A DNA stretch of 14,992 nucleotides, taken from contig DATDRF010000303.1 in assembly GCA_035291905.1 (NCBI GenBank), forward strand, positions 1 through 14,992. The letters run 5' to 3'. This document shows, piece after piece, positions 5,692 through 13,009 of the stretch. The stretch comes from JACPLA01 sp035291905. Its GTDB lineage: Bacteria; Bacteroidota; Ignavibacteria; UBA10030. Position 1 is the stretch's first letter; every line of letters begins with the position of its first letter. Position numbers and translations under genes: made by a program. Under the pieces are notes generated by a model. It saw only the letters and a program-made list of their open reading frames with translations, had not been told where the DNA came from and did not search any database.

Positions 5692-7329
5692 ATGGCTGCA
5701 AAACTCATAAGTTATAACACAGACGCGCGGGCTGCCCTGAAGCGGGGTGTTGACCAGCTGGCAGACGCCGTGAAAGTAACTCTCGGTCCCAAGGGCCGCA
5801 ACGTGGTTATCGACAAGAAGTTTGGCGCCCCTACCATCACCAAAGACGGCGTCACAGTAGCAAAGGAAATCGAACTCTCCGACCCGATCGAGAACATGGG
5901 AGCCCAGATGGTCCGCGAAGTTGCTTCGAAGACCTCTGATGTTGCAGGCGACGGGACAACAACGGCCACGCTCCTGGCGCAGGCGATCGTGCGTGAGGGC
6001 CTTAAGAACGTAACCGCAGGCGCAAACCCGATGGACCTCAAGCGCGGCATCGATCTCGCCGTCAAGAAGGTGGTCGAGGGCCTTAAGGAACTCAGCAAGA
6101 CTGTCGGCGACGACAAGGAAAAGATCGCCCAGGTGGGAAGCGTTTCCGCCAATAATGACCGCGGCATCGGTGAGCTCATTGCGGACGCAATGGAGAAGGT
6201 TGGAAAAGACGGCGTCATCACCGTAGAAGAGGCAAAAGGGACGGAAACGACCCTGGATGTGGTCGAGGGAATGCAGTTCGACCGCGGCTATCTCTCGCCG
6301 TATTTTGTCACCGATGCGGAGACCATGGAGACTGTTCTGGAGGATCCGTACATCCTTATCCATGACAAAAAAATCAGCGCAATGAAGGACCTTCTGCCGA
6401 TTCTCGAGAAGGTTGCCCAGTCGGGGAAATCCACTCTGATCGTTGCAGAGGAAGTGGAAGGTGAAGCCCTTGCGACACTGGTCGTAAACAAGCTCCGCGG
6501 TACACTGCGCGTGTGTGCGGTAAAGGCCCCGGGCTTCGGCGACCGCCGTAAAGCGATGCTTGAAGATATTGCCACCCTGACAGGCGGAACGGTCATCTCC
6601 GAGGAAAAGGGCTTCAAGCTCGAAAACGCCCAGCTTTCGTCTCTCGGTACCGCCAAAAAAGTGACCATCGACAAGGACAACACCACGATTGTCGAAGGGG
6701 CGGGGAAGAAAGATGATATCAAGAAGCGAATCAATGAAATCAAGCAGCAGATCGACAAGACCACGTCTGACTACGACAAGGAGAAGCTCCAGGAACGTCT
6801 CGCGAAGCTCTCAGGCGGCGTTGCCGTGATCAAGATCGGCGCTTCGACCGAAGTGGAAATGAAGGAGAAGAAAGCCCGCGTTGAAGATGCTCTCCACGCA
6901 ACGCGCGCTGCAGTCGAAGAAGGGATAGTTCCCGGCGGCGGAGTCGCTTACCTGCGGGCAATCAAAAGGCTGGATGAAGTCAAGACCGAAAATGCCGATC
7001 AGAAAGTCGGCGTGGAAATCATCCGGCGTGCGCTCGAGGAGCCAATCAGGCAAATCGTCGCGAACGCGGGCCTCGAAGCTTCCGTCGTGGTGAACAAGGT
7101 GAAAGAGGGCAAGGACGACTACGGCTTCAATGCGCAGACCGAGGTTTATGAGAACCTGATAAAGGCGGGTGTCATTGATCCGACGAAGGTTTCCCGCATC
7201 GCCCTGGAAAATGCAGCCAGCGTTGCTGCTTTGCTGCTGACGAGTGAAGCGACCATCGTCGAAAAGCCTGAAGAGAAGAAGTCATCCCCCATGATGCCCC
7301 CGGGCGGTATGGGCGGAGATATGTACTAA
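5692..7329 (+). CDS. groEL: Chaperonin GroEL (Cpn60)
   Basis: 545 residues, the usual length. This ATP-driven chaperonin subunit forms a double heptameric ring that encloses folding proteins under GroES. VTLGPKGRNVV (29-39) and the nucleotide-binding GDGTTT (86-91, with the catalytic Asp at 87) are intact, as are the GGGVAYLRA segment late in the equatorial domain and the flexible Gly/Met-rich tail ending GGMGGDMY. A Shine-Dalgarno GGAGG at 5676-5680 precedes the ATG. Transcription is from the groES promoter. A strong terminator lies about 80 bases past the stop, beyond an 11-unit heptamer array. Confidence 0.99.
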   Translation: MAAKLISYNTDARAALKRGVDQLADAVKVTLGPKGRNVVIDKKFGAPTITKDGVTVAKEIELSDPIENMGAQMVREVASKTSDVAGDGTTTATLLAQAIVREGLKNVTAGANPMDLKRGIDLAVKKVVEGLKELSKTVGDDKEKIAQVGSVSANNDRGIGELIADAMEKVGKDGVITVEEAKGTETTLDVVEGMQFDRGYLSPYFVTDAETMETVLEDPYILIHDKKISAMKDLLPILEKVAQSGKSTLIVAEEVEGEALATLVVNKLRGTLRVCAVKAPGFGDRRKAMLEDIATLTGGTVISEEKGFKLENAQLSSLGTAKKVTIDKDNTTIVEGAGKKDDIKKRINEIKQQIDKTTSDYDKEKLQERLAKLSGGVAVIKIGASTEVEMKEKKARVEDALHATRAAVEEGIVPGGGVAYLRAIKRLDEVKTENADQKVGVEIIRRALEEPIRQIVANAGLEASVVVNKVKEGKDDYGFNAQTEVYENLIKAGVIDPTKVSRIALENAASVAALLLTSEATIVEKPEEKKSSPMMPPGGMGGDMY

Positions 7330-7406
7330 GATTGCGGAAGGCGGAAGTTGGATTGCGGATGTATCCATAAATCCGAAATCCACATTCCGAAATCCGAGAT
7401 TTCGCG
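7330..7406. repeat. Head-to-head heptamer array, 11 units, between groEL and its terminator
   Basis: Seven-base units begin on the last base of the groEL stop codon's following G. GATTGCG occurs at 7330 and 7351, with variants at 7337 and 7344. Orientation then flips to TCCGAAA at 7372 and 7386, with variants at 7365, 7379 and 7393. The two halves are partly complementary. The array would be transcribed as part of the groEL 3' untranslated region. Confidence 0.78.
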
Positions 7407-7440
7407 TCCCGCTTCATGAGTCTCGTGGAGCGGGATTTTT
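7407..7440 (+). terminator. Intrinsic terminator of groES-groEL
   Basis: TCCCGCT (7407-7413) pairs perfectly with AGCGGGA (7429-7435). The stem can be extended inward by CATG/CGTG pairs and is followed by five T at 7436-7440. Confidence 0.85.
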
Positions 7441-7454
7441 GTTGTACGGAGGGA

Positions 7455-7489
7455 CTGACAGTTGAACGCTGACAACTGATAGCTACCGA
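7455..7489. repeat. Degenerate heptamer array, 5 units, CTGACAR type
   Basis: CTGACAG at 7455, TTGAACG at 7462, CTGACAA at 7469, CTGATAG at 7476 and CTACCGA at 7483 share one phase. The last unit overlaps the stop codon of the minus-strand lipoprotein gene. The units resemble those at 1592-1668. Confidence 0.6.
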
Positions 7490-7968
7490 ATGGGCTTTTT
7501 CACTATCGTCGTATCCGGCAAATCATTCGGTTCGGCGGAAAGAAGTGTGTAGGTGATGTGGCTGCTGTCTGCCTCGTGGATCAGGAGACTGAATCCGTGA
7601 ATATTGGCCGTGAACGGGAATGGCTGTAAATACAGCGTTACGGGTGACTTTTCGAGTGTCCTGTTCGTAGTTTCCGAGAAGGTGGAGAGGTCATATCGCT
7701 GCCAAAGGAATTGGAGGGCGGAATCCGAAACCCCCATATAATAGAGCTTTCTGCTCACGGCTTCCCTTTTTGACTTGTCGTATTTGATCAGCATCCCGGT
7801 TTCGTATTCTACTACCGCCTCTTCTTTGAGCACGACGGACTTCTGGCCGATGCGGCTCTCGTAGCCCTTTTGAACGTAGGGTCTCCAATCACATGAGCTT
7901 GCGAGGAAGAGGAACAAGAGAGCGAAGGGAAGGAGAGGATATCGGATGCGTGACGGTCTGCTCTTCAT
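7483..7968 (-). CDS. Putative lipoprotein of unknown function
   Basis: 161 residues from the ATG at 7968. The N-terminus is a lipoprotein signal: a basic stretch (MKSRPSRIR), a hydrophobic core (LLPFALLFLFL) and a lipobox ending ASSC, so the mature protein would be anchored by a lipidated Cys and face the periplasm or surface. The remaining ~135 residues have no domain I recognise; they are rich in beta-like segments and Tyr, with WQRYDL and LLSAEPNDLPDTT near the end. An in-frame GTG at 8001 would add 11 residues before the signal and is less likely. It is the only minus-strand gene here. It is separated from groEL by a terminator and faces the PUR-domain gene across a ~200-base divergent spacer. 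Confidence 0.72.
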   Translation of the reverse strand: MKSRPSRIRYPLLPFALLFLFLASSCDWRPYVQKGYESRIGQKSVVLKEEAVVEYETGMLIKYDKSKREAVSRKLYYMGVSDSALQFLWQRYDLSTFSETTNRTLEKSPVTLYLQPFPFTANIHGFSLLIHEADSSHITYTLLSAEPNDLPDTTIVKKPIR

Positions 7969-8071
7969 AGGTTTTTCTTTCAGCCTGAATGATACGGCCA
8001 CTTCCGTAAGAAATCAACAGCTCCTTTCGGGGGCCGCCCGGCCGCATGCGACAAGAGGGACGCCTTTCGAC

Positions 8072-8100
8072 TTGACACAAACATGGAAATTCTTTAGCTT
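8072..8100 (+). promoter_or_regulatory. Possible promoter of the PUR-domain gene
   Basis: TTGACA at 8072-8077 is a perfect -35 box. The -10 side is poor: TTTAGC at 8093 or TTAGCT at 8095, 15 or 17 bases downstream. The position in the divergent spacer, 70 bases before the start, is right. Confidence 0.4.
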
Positions 8101-8170
8101 CGCCATTGCCCACGTTGTTGGGGGGCTTACCAAATCACTATCCTACCACACTACACATGAGGAGGGGGTC

Positions 8171-8389
8171 ATGTCTGACTTCTATTCCAAAATGCTCAAG
8201 GCCCGCGGTATCACGTATTTCTTCGACGTGAAAGAGGCCAAGAATCAAACCAAATACCTGACCATCACGGCCAGCCAGCCTTCGCAAAACGGCGACAAGA
8301 AGTTCGTCAAGCGAAGCATCCGGATCTTCAGCGATACGGCAGCTGAATTCGGAACGACCGTGCAGGAGGCGATCCAAAACATGAAGTGA
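8171..8389 (+). CDS. PUR-domain (DUF3276-type) nucleic-acid-binding protein
   Basis: 72 residues. FYSKMLKARGITYFFDVKEAKNQTKYLTIT, read in pieces, matches the single PUR repeat of the DUF3276 family, with the aromatic TYFFDVKE strand (15-22) and KYLTIT strand (28-33). RSIRIF (49-54) and the C-terminal helix complete the unit. PUR proteins of Bacteroidota and Borrelia dimerise and bind single-stranded DNA and RNA; some regulate transcripts. This copy is shorter than many because it lacks a basic tail. The ATG is fixed by GAGGAGG at 8159-8165, five bases upstream. It has its own terminator and so is probably monocistronic. The family assignment comes from recognising the pattern, not a search. 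Confidence 0.8.
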   Translation: MSDFYSKMLKARGITYFFDVKEAKNQTKYLTITASQPSQNGDKKFVKRSIRIFSDTAAEFGTTVQEAIQNMK

Positions 8390-8410
8390 CATTTTCCGCA
8401 ATCACTTCGG

Positions 8411-8440
8411 AGGCCTCCTGATATCAGGGAGGCCTTTTTT
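8411..8440 (+). terminator. Intrinsic terminator after the PUR-domain gene
   Basis: AGGCCTCC (8411-8418) pairs perfectly with GGAGGCCT (8428-8435) around a nine-base loop and runs into six T. Confidence 0.92.
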
Positions 8441-8538
8441 GTTCCCAAACGCTCACCACCATCACCATCCCACCCTCTTACCCTCATTCTCTCTCCATCC
8501 TACCACCTTTCCCATTTTTGTCGTATCTTCCTCTCCCC
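8441..8538 (+). other. Pyrimidine-rich leader before dnaG
   Basis: The plus strand is almost free of G and made of CCATCC, CCCTC, CTACC and CTTTCCC-like blocks with a loose 7-8-base rhythm. I see neither a clear promoter nor a Shine-Dalgarno site; the 13 bases before the dnaG ATG are all C and T except one A. Confidence 0.5.
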
Positions 8539-10413
8539 ATGCGAATTCCGGACTACAAAATAGAGGAAATCCGGTCGGCCAACGACATTGTCGAGGTCAT
8601 CTCGTCGTTTGTCCAGCTCAAACGCCGGGGGAAGAATTTCCTTGGCCTTTGTCCCTTTCATAAAGAGAAGACCCCATCCTTCACCGTAAGCTCCGATAAA
8701 CAGATGTATCATTGTTTCGGCTGCGGCAAAGGGGGGAACATTTATACATTTGTCATGGAAATGGAGAAGGTCACCTTTGTCGAGGCTGTCAAATCGCTCG
8801 CGGAACGTGCCGGAATAACTATTCAGCTTGAGCAGACATCCCCGGAGCAGACAAGCGAGGCAGAAAATCTCTTTCAGGCATGCCGTTTTGCGGGCCTGCA
8901 CTTCTATAAGAACCTGACGGAGTCGCCTGAAGGTAAATTCGCCTTGAAGTACTTCCACGACCGCGGATTCACCGACGATACAATCAGAATGTTCGGATTG
9001 GGATATTCCCTCAATTCCTGGGACGGGCTGCTTGTTGCGGCCCAGATGGAGGGAATTCCGGTTGATCATCTTGTCAAGGCAGGACTTGTTCGATCGCGGG
9101 AGGACGGAAGCGGACACTATGACTATTTTCGCGGCAGGGCGATGTTCCCGATCTTCTCCACGAGCGGGAGAGTCATCGCCTTCGGGGCGCGAAAACTGCG
9201 CGACGATGATCCAGTCCAGGGCAAATACATCAACTCTCCCGAAACACCGGTCTACAGCAAGAGCCGTGTGGTTTTCGGGTTGTTTCAGTCGAAAGAGGCG
9301 GTCAGGACCGAAAACAATTCCCTGATGGTCGAAGGATACGCTGACGCCATTTCGCTTTTCCAGGCGGGCATTCAGAATGTCGTCGCTTCGAGCGGGACCG
9401 CCCTCACTCCCGACCAGCTCCGACTGGTAAAGAAATACGCCAAAACACTGACGCTGGTATATGATGCGGACTCGGCAGGATCACAAGCGACCTTGCGCGG
9501 CGTCGATCTCGCCCTCGAAGAGGGATTCGATGTGAAAGTTGTTCCTTTGCCCAAAGGGGAAGACCCCGATTCGTTTGTGAGGAAAAACGGTCCAAAGGAA
9601 TTTCGGCAGCTTCTCGAGAATTCGGTCTCGTTCATCGAATTCAAAGCCTCGCAGTTTCTGACCGAGGGTGCGTTTTCGACTCCAGAGGGGAAGACGGCGG
9701 CCGTCAGGTCTATTGTCCAGTCGATTTCAAAGATCGGAGACGAGCTCAAGAGGAATTTCTTCGTGAAAGAGGTTGCAGATCGATACGGGATCTATGAATC
9801 TGTTCTGCATCGTGAACTGGAGCGGTGGGTCGAGAAGGCAAAGGCCCCTCAAAGGAATTTCGATGTTTCGCCGAATCGTCCCGCTCGCGAGAGCACCCCT
9901 GCACAGGGCGGGGGGAGTCACAAGGAAATCCCTGCTGCGGAGCGTGATTTACTGAAAGCTCTCTTTGAGAATCAGCCCGACGTAATCGCTTTCATAGCAG
10001 CGAATCTCTTGCCGGCAGAACTTACGGATGAGAGAATCCGAACGTTGGCCGAAGCGGCGCTGGAGCATTGGCAGACTGAAGGAAGCGTCGATATCACCTC
10101 CTTCATCAATGAACTTGAGAACGAGGAGCTCAAGAGCATCCTTACCGATGTTACCTTGAGCAGATACGAGCTCAGCCCCGGTTGGCGCGATCTCGAAGTG
10201 CAAATCGAAGAGGCTACCGTCGAAAGGATTGCGCGTGCCGCCGTTATCGCAGTCAGGCGTGCGGCGATGCAGAAACAGATGGAGGAGAATCAAAAGCAGA
10301 TGCGCGAAGCCGCCCAGCGCGGTCAGGAGACTATGCCGTTCGTTCAGAGGCACCAGGAACTTCTCCGGTCGATGAAGGAACTCGAACTGTCCCCTCCGAA
10401 GTCATCTGATTGA
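8539..10413 (+). CDS. dnaG: DNA primase
   Basis: 624 residues from the ATG at 8539. It synthesises RNA primers at the replication fork with the DnaB helicase. The CHC2 zinc-binding module is complete (Cys 38, His 41, Cys 59, Cys 62; CPFHKEKTPSF and CFGCGKGGN). The catalytic core carries YFRGRAMFPI, FGARKL and YINSPETP. The TOPRIM metal-binding acids are Glu 265 in VEGYADA and Asp 309/Asp 311 in YDADSAG. A helicase-binding-type helical C-terminus follows a Pro/Ser-rich linker near 445-470. The start is the ATG just before RIPDYKIEEIR, where other DnaG proteins begin; a TTG at 8518 would add seven residues (MSYLPLP) unlike the family. No Shine-Dalgarno site precedes either start. rpoD, a frequent neighbour, is not here. 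Confidence 0.97.
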   Translation: MRIPDYKIEEIRSANDIVEVISSFVQLKRRGKNFLGLCPFHKEKTPSFTVSSDKQMYHCFGCGKGGNIYTFVMEMEKVTFVEAVKSLAERAGITIQLEQTSPEQTSEAENLFQACRFAGLHFYKNLTESPEGKFALKYFHDRGFTDDTIRMFGLGYSLNSWDGLLVAAQMEGIPVDHLVKAGLVRSREDGSGHYDYFRGRAMFPIFSTSGRVIAFGARKLRDDDPVQGKYINSPETPVYSKSRVVFGLFQSKEAVRTENNSLMVEGYADAISLFQAGIQNVVASSGTALTPDQLRLVKKYAKTLTLVYDADSAGSQATLRGVDLALEEGFDVKVVPLPKGEDPDSFVRKNGPKEFRQLLENSVSFIEFKASQFLTEGAFSTPEGKTAAVRSIVQSISKIGDELKRNFFVKEVADRYGIYESVLHRELERWVEKAKAPQRNFDVSPNRPARESTPAQGGGSHKEIPAAERDLLKALFENQPDVIAFIAANLLPAELTDERIRTLAEAALEHWQTEGSVDITSFINELENEELKSILTDVTLSRYELSPGWRDLEVQIEEATVERIARAAVIAVRRAAMQKQMEENQKQMREAAQRGQETMPFVQRHQELLRSMKELELSPPKSSD

Positions 10414-10435
10414 TTTTAGAGCCGTCTCTCCCTAT

Positions 10436-10512
10436 CTTGAAACCTGAACCCTGAAACTTCAAACCTGAGACTCATAACCCGAAACCCGAACCCCGAAACT
10501 CAGAACTAACCC
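10436..10512. repeat. Degenerate heptamer array, 11 units, CYYGAAM type, ending at a start codon
   Basis: Units keep perfect phase from 10436 to the base before the ferredoxin ATG. CTTGAAA is at 10436, CCTGAAC at 10443, CCTGAAA at 10450, CCCGAAA at 10478 and 10492, and CCCGAAC at 10485; the more divergent units are at 10457, 10464, 10471, 10499 and 10506. All clear units have the same orientation. The array fills most of the 99-base dnaG-ferredoxin spacer and leaves no Shine-Dalgarno site. Confidence 0.82.
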
Positions 10513-10770
10513 ATGCCATCCAACTCGCCCCTCATGATCCATATTGTGCCCGGCAAATGCGACTTCTGCGGATGTTGCGTCGGGGTCTGCCCTGAAGATG
10601 CCATTGAGCTGATGGAATCGAGCATCTCGATCATCGAGGAGCGATGCACAAACTGCCGCAAATGCGTTTGGGCCTGTCCGTGGGAGGTCATTGAGTTCCA
10701 TCGTGAGGGAGTCGCGGATCTCCCCAAGTCGGTTTCTGCCATCAATAGTGTCCAGGGGACAACGAAATGA
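10513..10770 (+). CDS. 2[4Fe-4S] ferredoxin
   Basis: 85 residues with two complete cluster motifs: Cys 16, 19, 22 and 26 (CDFCGCCVGVCP, with an extra Cys 21) and Cys 45, 48, 51 and 55 (CTNCRKCVWACP). It is a small soluble electron carrier. It overlaps the next gene by four bases (ATGA), so the two are probably translationally coupled. This suggests it supplies electrons to the flavoprotein encoded there, as established for the ferredoxin and geranylgeranyl reductase of Methanosarcina acetivorans. The start may be the ATG at 10513 or Met 8 at 10534; neither has a Shine-Dalgarno site, and the heptamer array abuts the first. Confidence 0.9.
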   Translation: MPSNSPLMIHIVPGKCDFCGCCVGVCPEDAIELMESSISIIEERCTNCRKCVWACPWEVIEFHREGVADLPKSVSAINSVQGTTK

Positions 10771-11933
10771 AGCAGGCGTACGACGTCATAGTTGTTGGCG
10801 CAGGACCGGCCGGATCCACAGCGGCCCGATACGCAGCCGCTGGAGGGGCCTCGGTGCTGGTCCTTGAGAAGGACCGCGATGTCGGCTATCCCGTGCGATG
10901 CGGCGAAGCGGTGAGCCATGAGGGTGTTGTTCAGTTCATTCAGCCCGACCCGAAATGGATCGCCGCCACAGTGACGCGATTCCGGCTTGTTGCCCCGAAC
11001 GGGAAAGAGGTAACGCCCCTATTGGACGGTTCGGGATATGTGCTCGAACGGAGGATTTTCGACTACGAATTGGCCAAGCTTGCCGCAAAGGAGGGCGCGG
11101 AGGTTGTGACCAAGGCCTATGTCTACGACCTTCTCAAGCCGAACGGCAAAGCAGAAGGAGTGAAAGCGCTTATTAAAGATGAGAAGGTCGAGCTTCGGGC
11201 AAAGGTTGTGGTAGGTGCTGACGGCGTTGAAACAAGAGTCGGCAAATGGGCGGGGATCGATACGACGTGTCACATCAGTGACATGGAAAGCTGCGCTCAG
11301 ATGACCATTGCCGGGATTGAGGTCGACCAGGATGTACTGGAGTTCTATTTCGGGGATGAAGTCTCGCCGGGCGGCTACCTGTGGATCTTTCCAAAAGGAA
11401 AGAATGCCGCCAATGTCGGATTGGGCGTGAGCGTGGAACATGCGAAGAAGAAGGCGGCCATCAGGTACCTGCATGAATTTGTCGATCGGAGATTTCCGGA
11501 TGCGGCAATTCTCACACACATCGCAGGCGGAGTGCCGTGCGCGAAAACGTGCGAGACGATCGTGAAGAACAATGTCATGCTGGTGGGAGACGCAGCACAT
11601 CAGGTGAATCCTGTCTCGGGGGGAGGCATCATCAGCGGCATGATCGGGGGGATGATCGCCGGCGAGGTCGCAGCCGAGGCGGTGCGGGCGAACGATCTGT
11701 CTCGGCTCGCCGAGTATCAGCGACGATGGCACAAGCGCCTGGGATGGCGGCATGAGGTATTCTACAATATCAAAGAGGCGATTGCCGATTTTTCCGACGA
11801 GACTCTCAACTCGATTGCCGAAAGCGCACTAAAGCTCCCGGAGGGGAAAAGGACCCTGGCAGGAATCTTCCGCACGGCTCTCTGGAACAAGCCCTCGATT
11901 CTCCTTGACGTCGCAAAAGTGTTCGTCTCTTGA
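10767..11933 (+). CDS. Geranylgeranyl reductase family FAD-dependent oxidoreductase
   Basis: 388 residues. The N-terminal dinucleotide-binding GAGPAG is at 11-16, followed by YPVRCGEAV (41-49, Cys 45), the CGE motif characteristic of archaeal-type geranylgeranyl reductases. GADG is at 150-153, PGGYLWIFPKG at 201-211 and the FAD-binding GDAAHQVNPVSGGG at 274-287. Family members hydrogenate double bonds of isoprenoid chains on lipids, chlorophyll or quinones. Which isoprenoid is the substrate here cannot be read from the sequence; saturation of a menaquinone side chain or of a polyprenyl lipid are possibilities. The coupled ferredoxin upstream is the likely electron donor. A glycosyltransferase follows after 17 bases. 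A short-chain halogenase or another p-hydroxybenzoate-hydroxylase-fold enzyme is less likely given the CGE motif. Confidence 0.86.
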   Translation: MKQAYDVIVVGAGPAGSTAARYAAAGGASVLVLEKDRDVGYPVRCGEAVSHEGVVQFIQPDPKWIAATVTRFRLVAPNGKEVTPLLDGSGYVLERRIFDYELAKLAAKEGAEVVTKAYVYDLLKPNGKAEGVKALIKDEKVELRAKVVVGADGVETRVGKWAGIDTTCHISDMESCAQMTIAGIEVDQDVLEFYFGDEVSPGGYLWIFPKGKNAANVGLGVSVEHAKKKAAIRYLHEFVDRRFPDAAILTHIAGGVPCAKTCETIVKNNVMLVGDAAHQVNPVSGGGIISGMIGGMIAGEVAAEAVRANDLSRLAEYQRRWHKRLGWRHEVFYNIKEAIADFSDETLNSIAESALKLPEGKRTLAGIFRTALWNKPSILLDVAKVFVS

Positions 11934-11950
11934 GTACAGGAAACCGCTAG

Positions 11951-13009
11951 GTGAACAGCTTCCAGCCTAAGAAGATTCTCATCGTCCGGACTGATCGAAT
12001 CGGCGATGTCGTTCTTTCCCTCCCGATGATTGGAATCCTCAAATCCGCCCTTCCGTCTTCGTCGGTCTCTTTCTTGTTGCGGTCGTACACGCGCGAACTC
12101 GCGGACGGACAGGAACATCTTGATCAAATTCTGTTGTACGACACTGGGGGAGTTGAAAAGCCCTTCTTTCAAATGCTCGCAGAACTCCGCAAGGAGAGGT
12201 TCGACGCCGTCGTTGTTACATACCCTACCGTTCGGCTGGCATCTTTGATGTACCTTTCAGGCATACCCGTTCGAGTGGGAACGGGATACCGGTGGTATTC
12301 GCCTCTTTTTAATAGGAGAGTCTTCGAACATCGGAAGACGGCCGAAAAGCATGAATCCGAGTACAACTTTTCGCTTCTCAAAGGATTGGGAATACCGACA
12401 GCCGGCGCACCTCGCCCGACGCTTGTCGTTAGAGAAGAGGAGAGAAAGGCGGCTCGGGCGATTCTCCGCTCTCTCAACCTCGATTCCCGTGCTTCCTTGG
12501 TCATTCTGCACCCCGGCAGTGGCGGTTCGGCGAGGGACTGGAAGCCGCAGAGGTTCGGCGAACTTGCGAAGAAGCTCCGCGATCGGGGCAGGAACGTGCT
12601 GGTAACAGGGGGCCCGGGGGAAGAGTCTCTGGTGCTGCAAGTGGTGGTTGCATCCGGCGGCAAAGCAGCGAGTCTGCCGAAACCGCTCCGGTTGACGGCC
12701 CTCACCGCACTCATTGAAAGGGCTGATGTATTTGTCGCGAACTCGACCGGCCCTCTGCACATTGCCGCCGCTGTGGGAACACCCGTTGTGGCCTTCTATC
12801 CGCCGATCCTTCAATGCAATTCGAAGCGATGGGGTCCGCTGACGGACAGGAAGGTGATCTTTGAACCGTCGGCGGCAGATTGCCCGGTCTGCAAAGGTGG
12901 AGAGTGCAGGGGAAACGATTGTATGGATCTTATCCGGGTCGCAGAGGTCGAAAAGGCGGTGGAATCTCTTCTGGTGCATCATAAGCAGGCGGTCCCCGTA
13001 AACGCGTGA
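11951..13009 (+). CDS. Family 9 glycosyltransferase (heptosyltransferase-like)
   Basis: 352 residues with the two-domain GT-B layout. ILIVRTDRIGDVVLSLP opens the acceptor domain (9-25), with Asp 19 at the position of the catalytic Asp of WaaC/WaaF. HPGSGGSARDWKP (187-199) and the donor-binding NSTGPLHIAAAVGTP (264-278) mark the second domain. A Cys cluster (Cys 311, 314, 319, 324) follows, of the kind seen in some heptosyltransferases. The family adds heptose or related sugars to lipopolysaccharide core on the cytoplasmic face of the inner membrane; the exact sugar cannot be inferred. The start is GTG at 11951, with AGGAAA about seven bases upstream. The stop overlaps the next start by four bases (GTGA). 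Confidence 0.9.
   Translation: MNSFQPKKILIVRTDRIGDVVLSLPMIGILKSALPSSSVSFLLRSYTRELADGQEHLDQILLYDTGGVEKPFFQMLAELRKERFDAVVVTYPTVRLASLMYLSGIPVRVGTGYRWYSPLFNRRVFEHRKTAEKHESEYNFSLLKGLGIPTAGAPRPTLVVREEERKAARAILRSLNLDSRASLVILHPGSGGSARDWKPQRFGELAKKLRDRGRNVLVTGGPGEESLVLQVVVASGGKAASLPKPLRLTALTALIERADVFVANSTGPLHIAAAVGTPVVAFYPPILQCNSKRWGPLTDRKVIFEPSAADCPVCKGGECRGNDCMDLIRVAEVEKAVESLLVHHKQAVPVNA

Noticed and set aside
7946..8170. Upstream extension of the PUR-domain protein to a start at 7946
   Set aside because: The extra 75 residues run through the divergent spacer and the lipoprotein start region, and the ATG at 8171 has an ideal ribosome binding site and matches the family start.
8518..8538. TTG at 8518 as the dnaG start
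   Set aside because: It would add seven residues not found in the family, while the ATG at 8539 sits exactly where DnaG proteins begin.
11019..11753. 244-codon open frame on the minus strand inside the reductase gene
   Set aside because: It is opposite a conserved flavoprotein and rich in His/Arg/Leu without motifs; shadow of the real gene.
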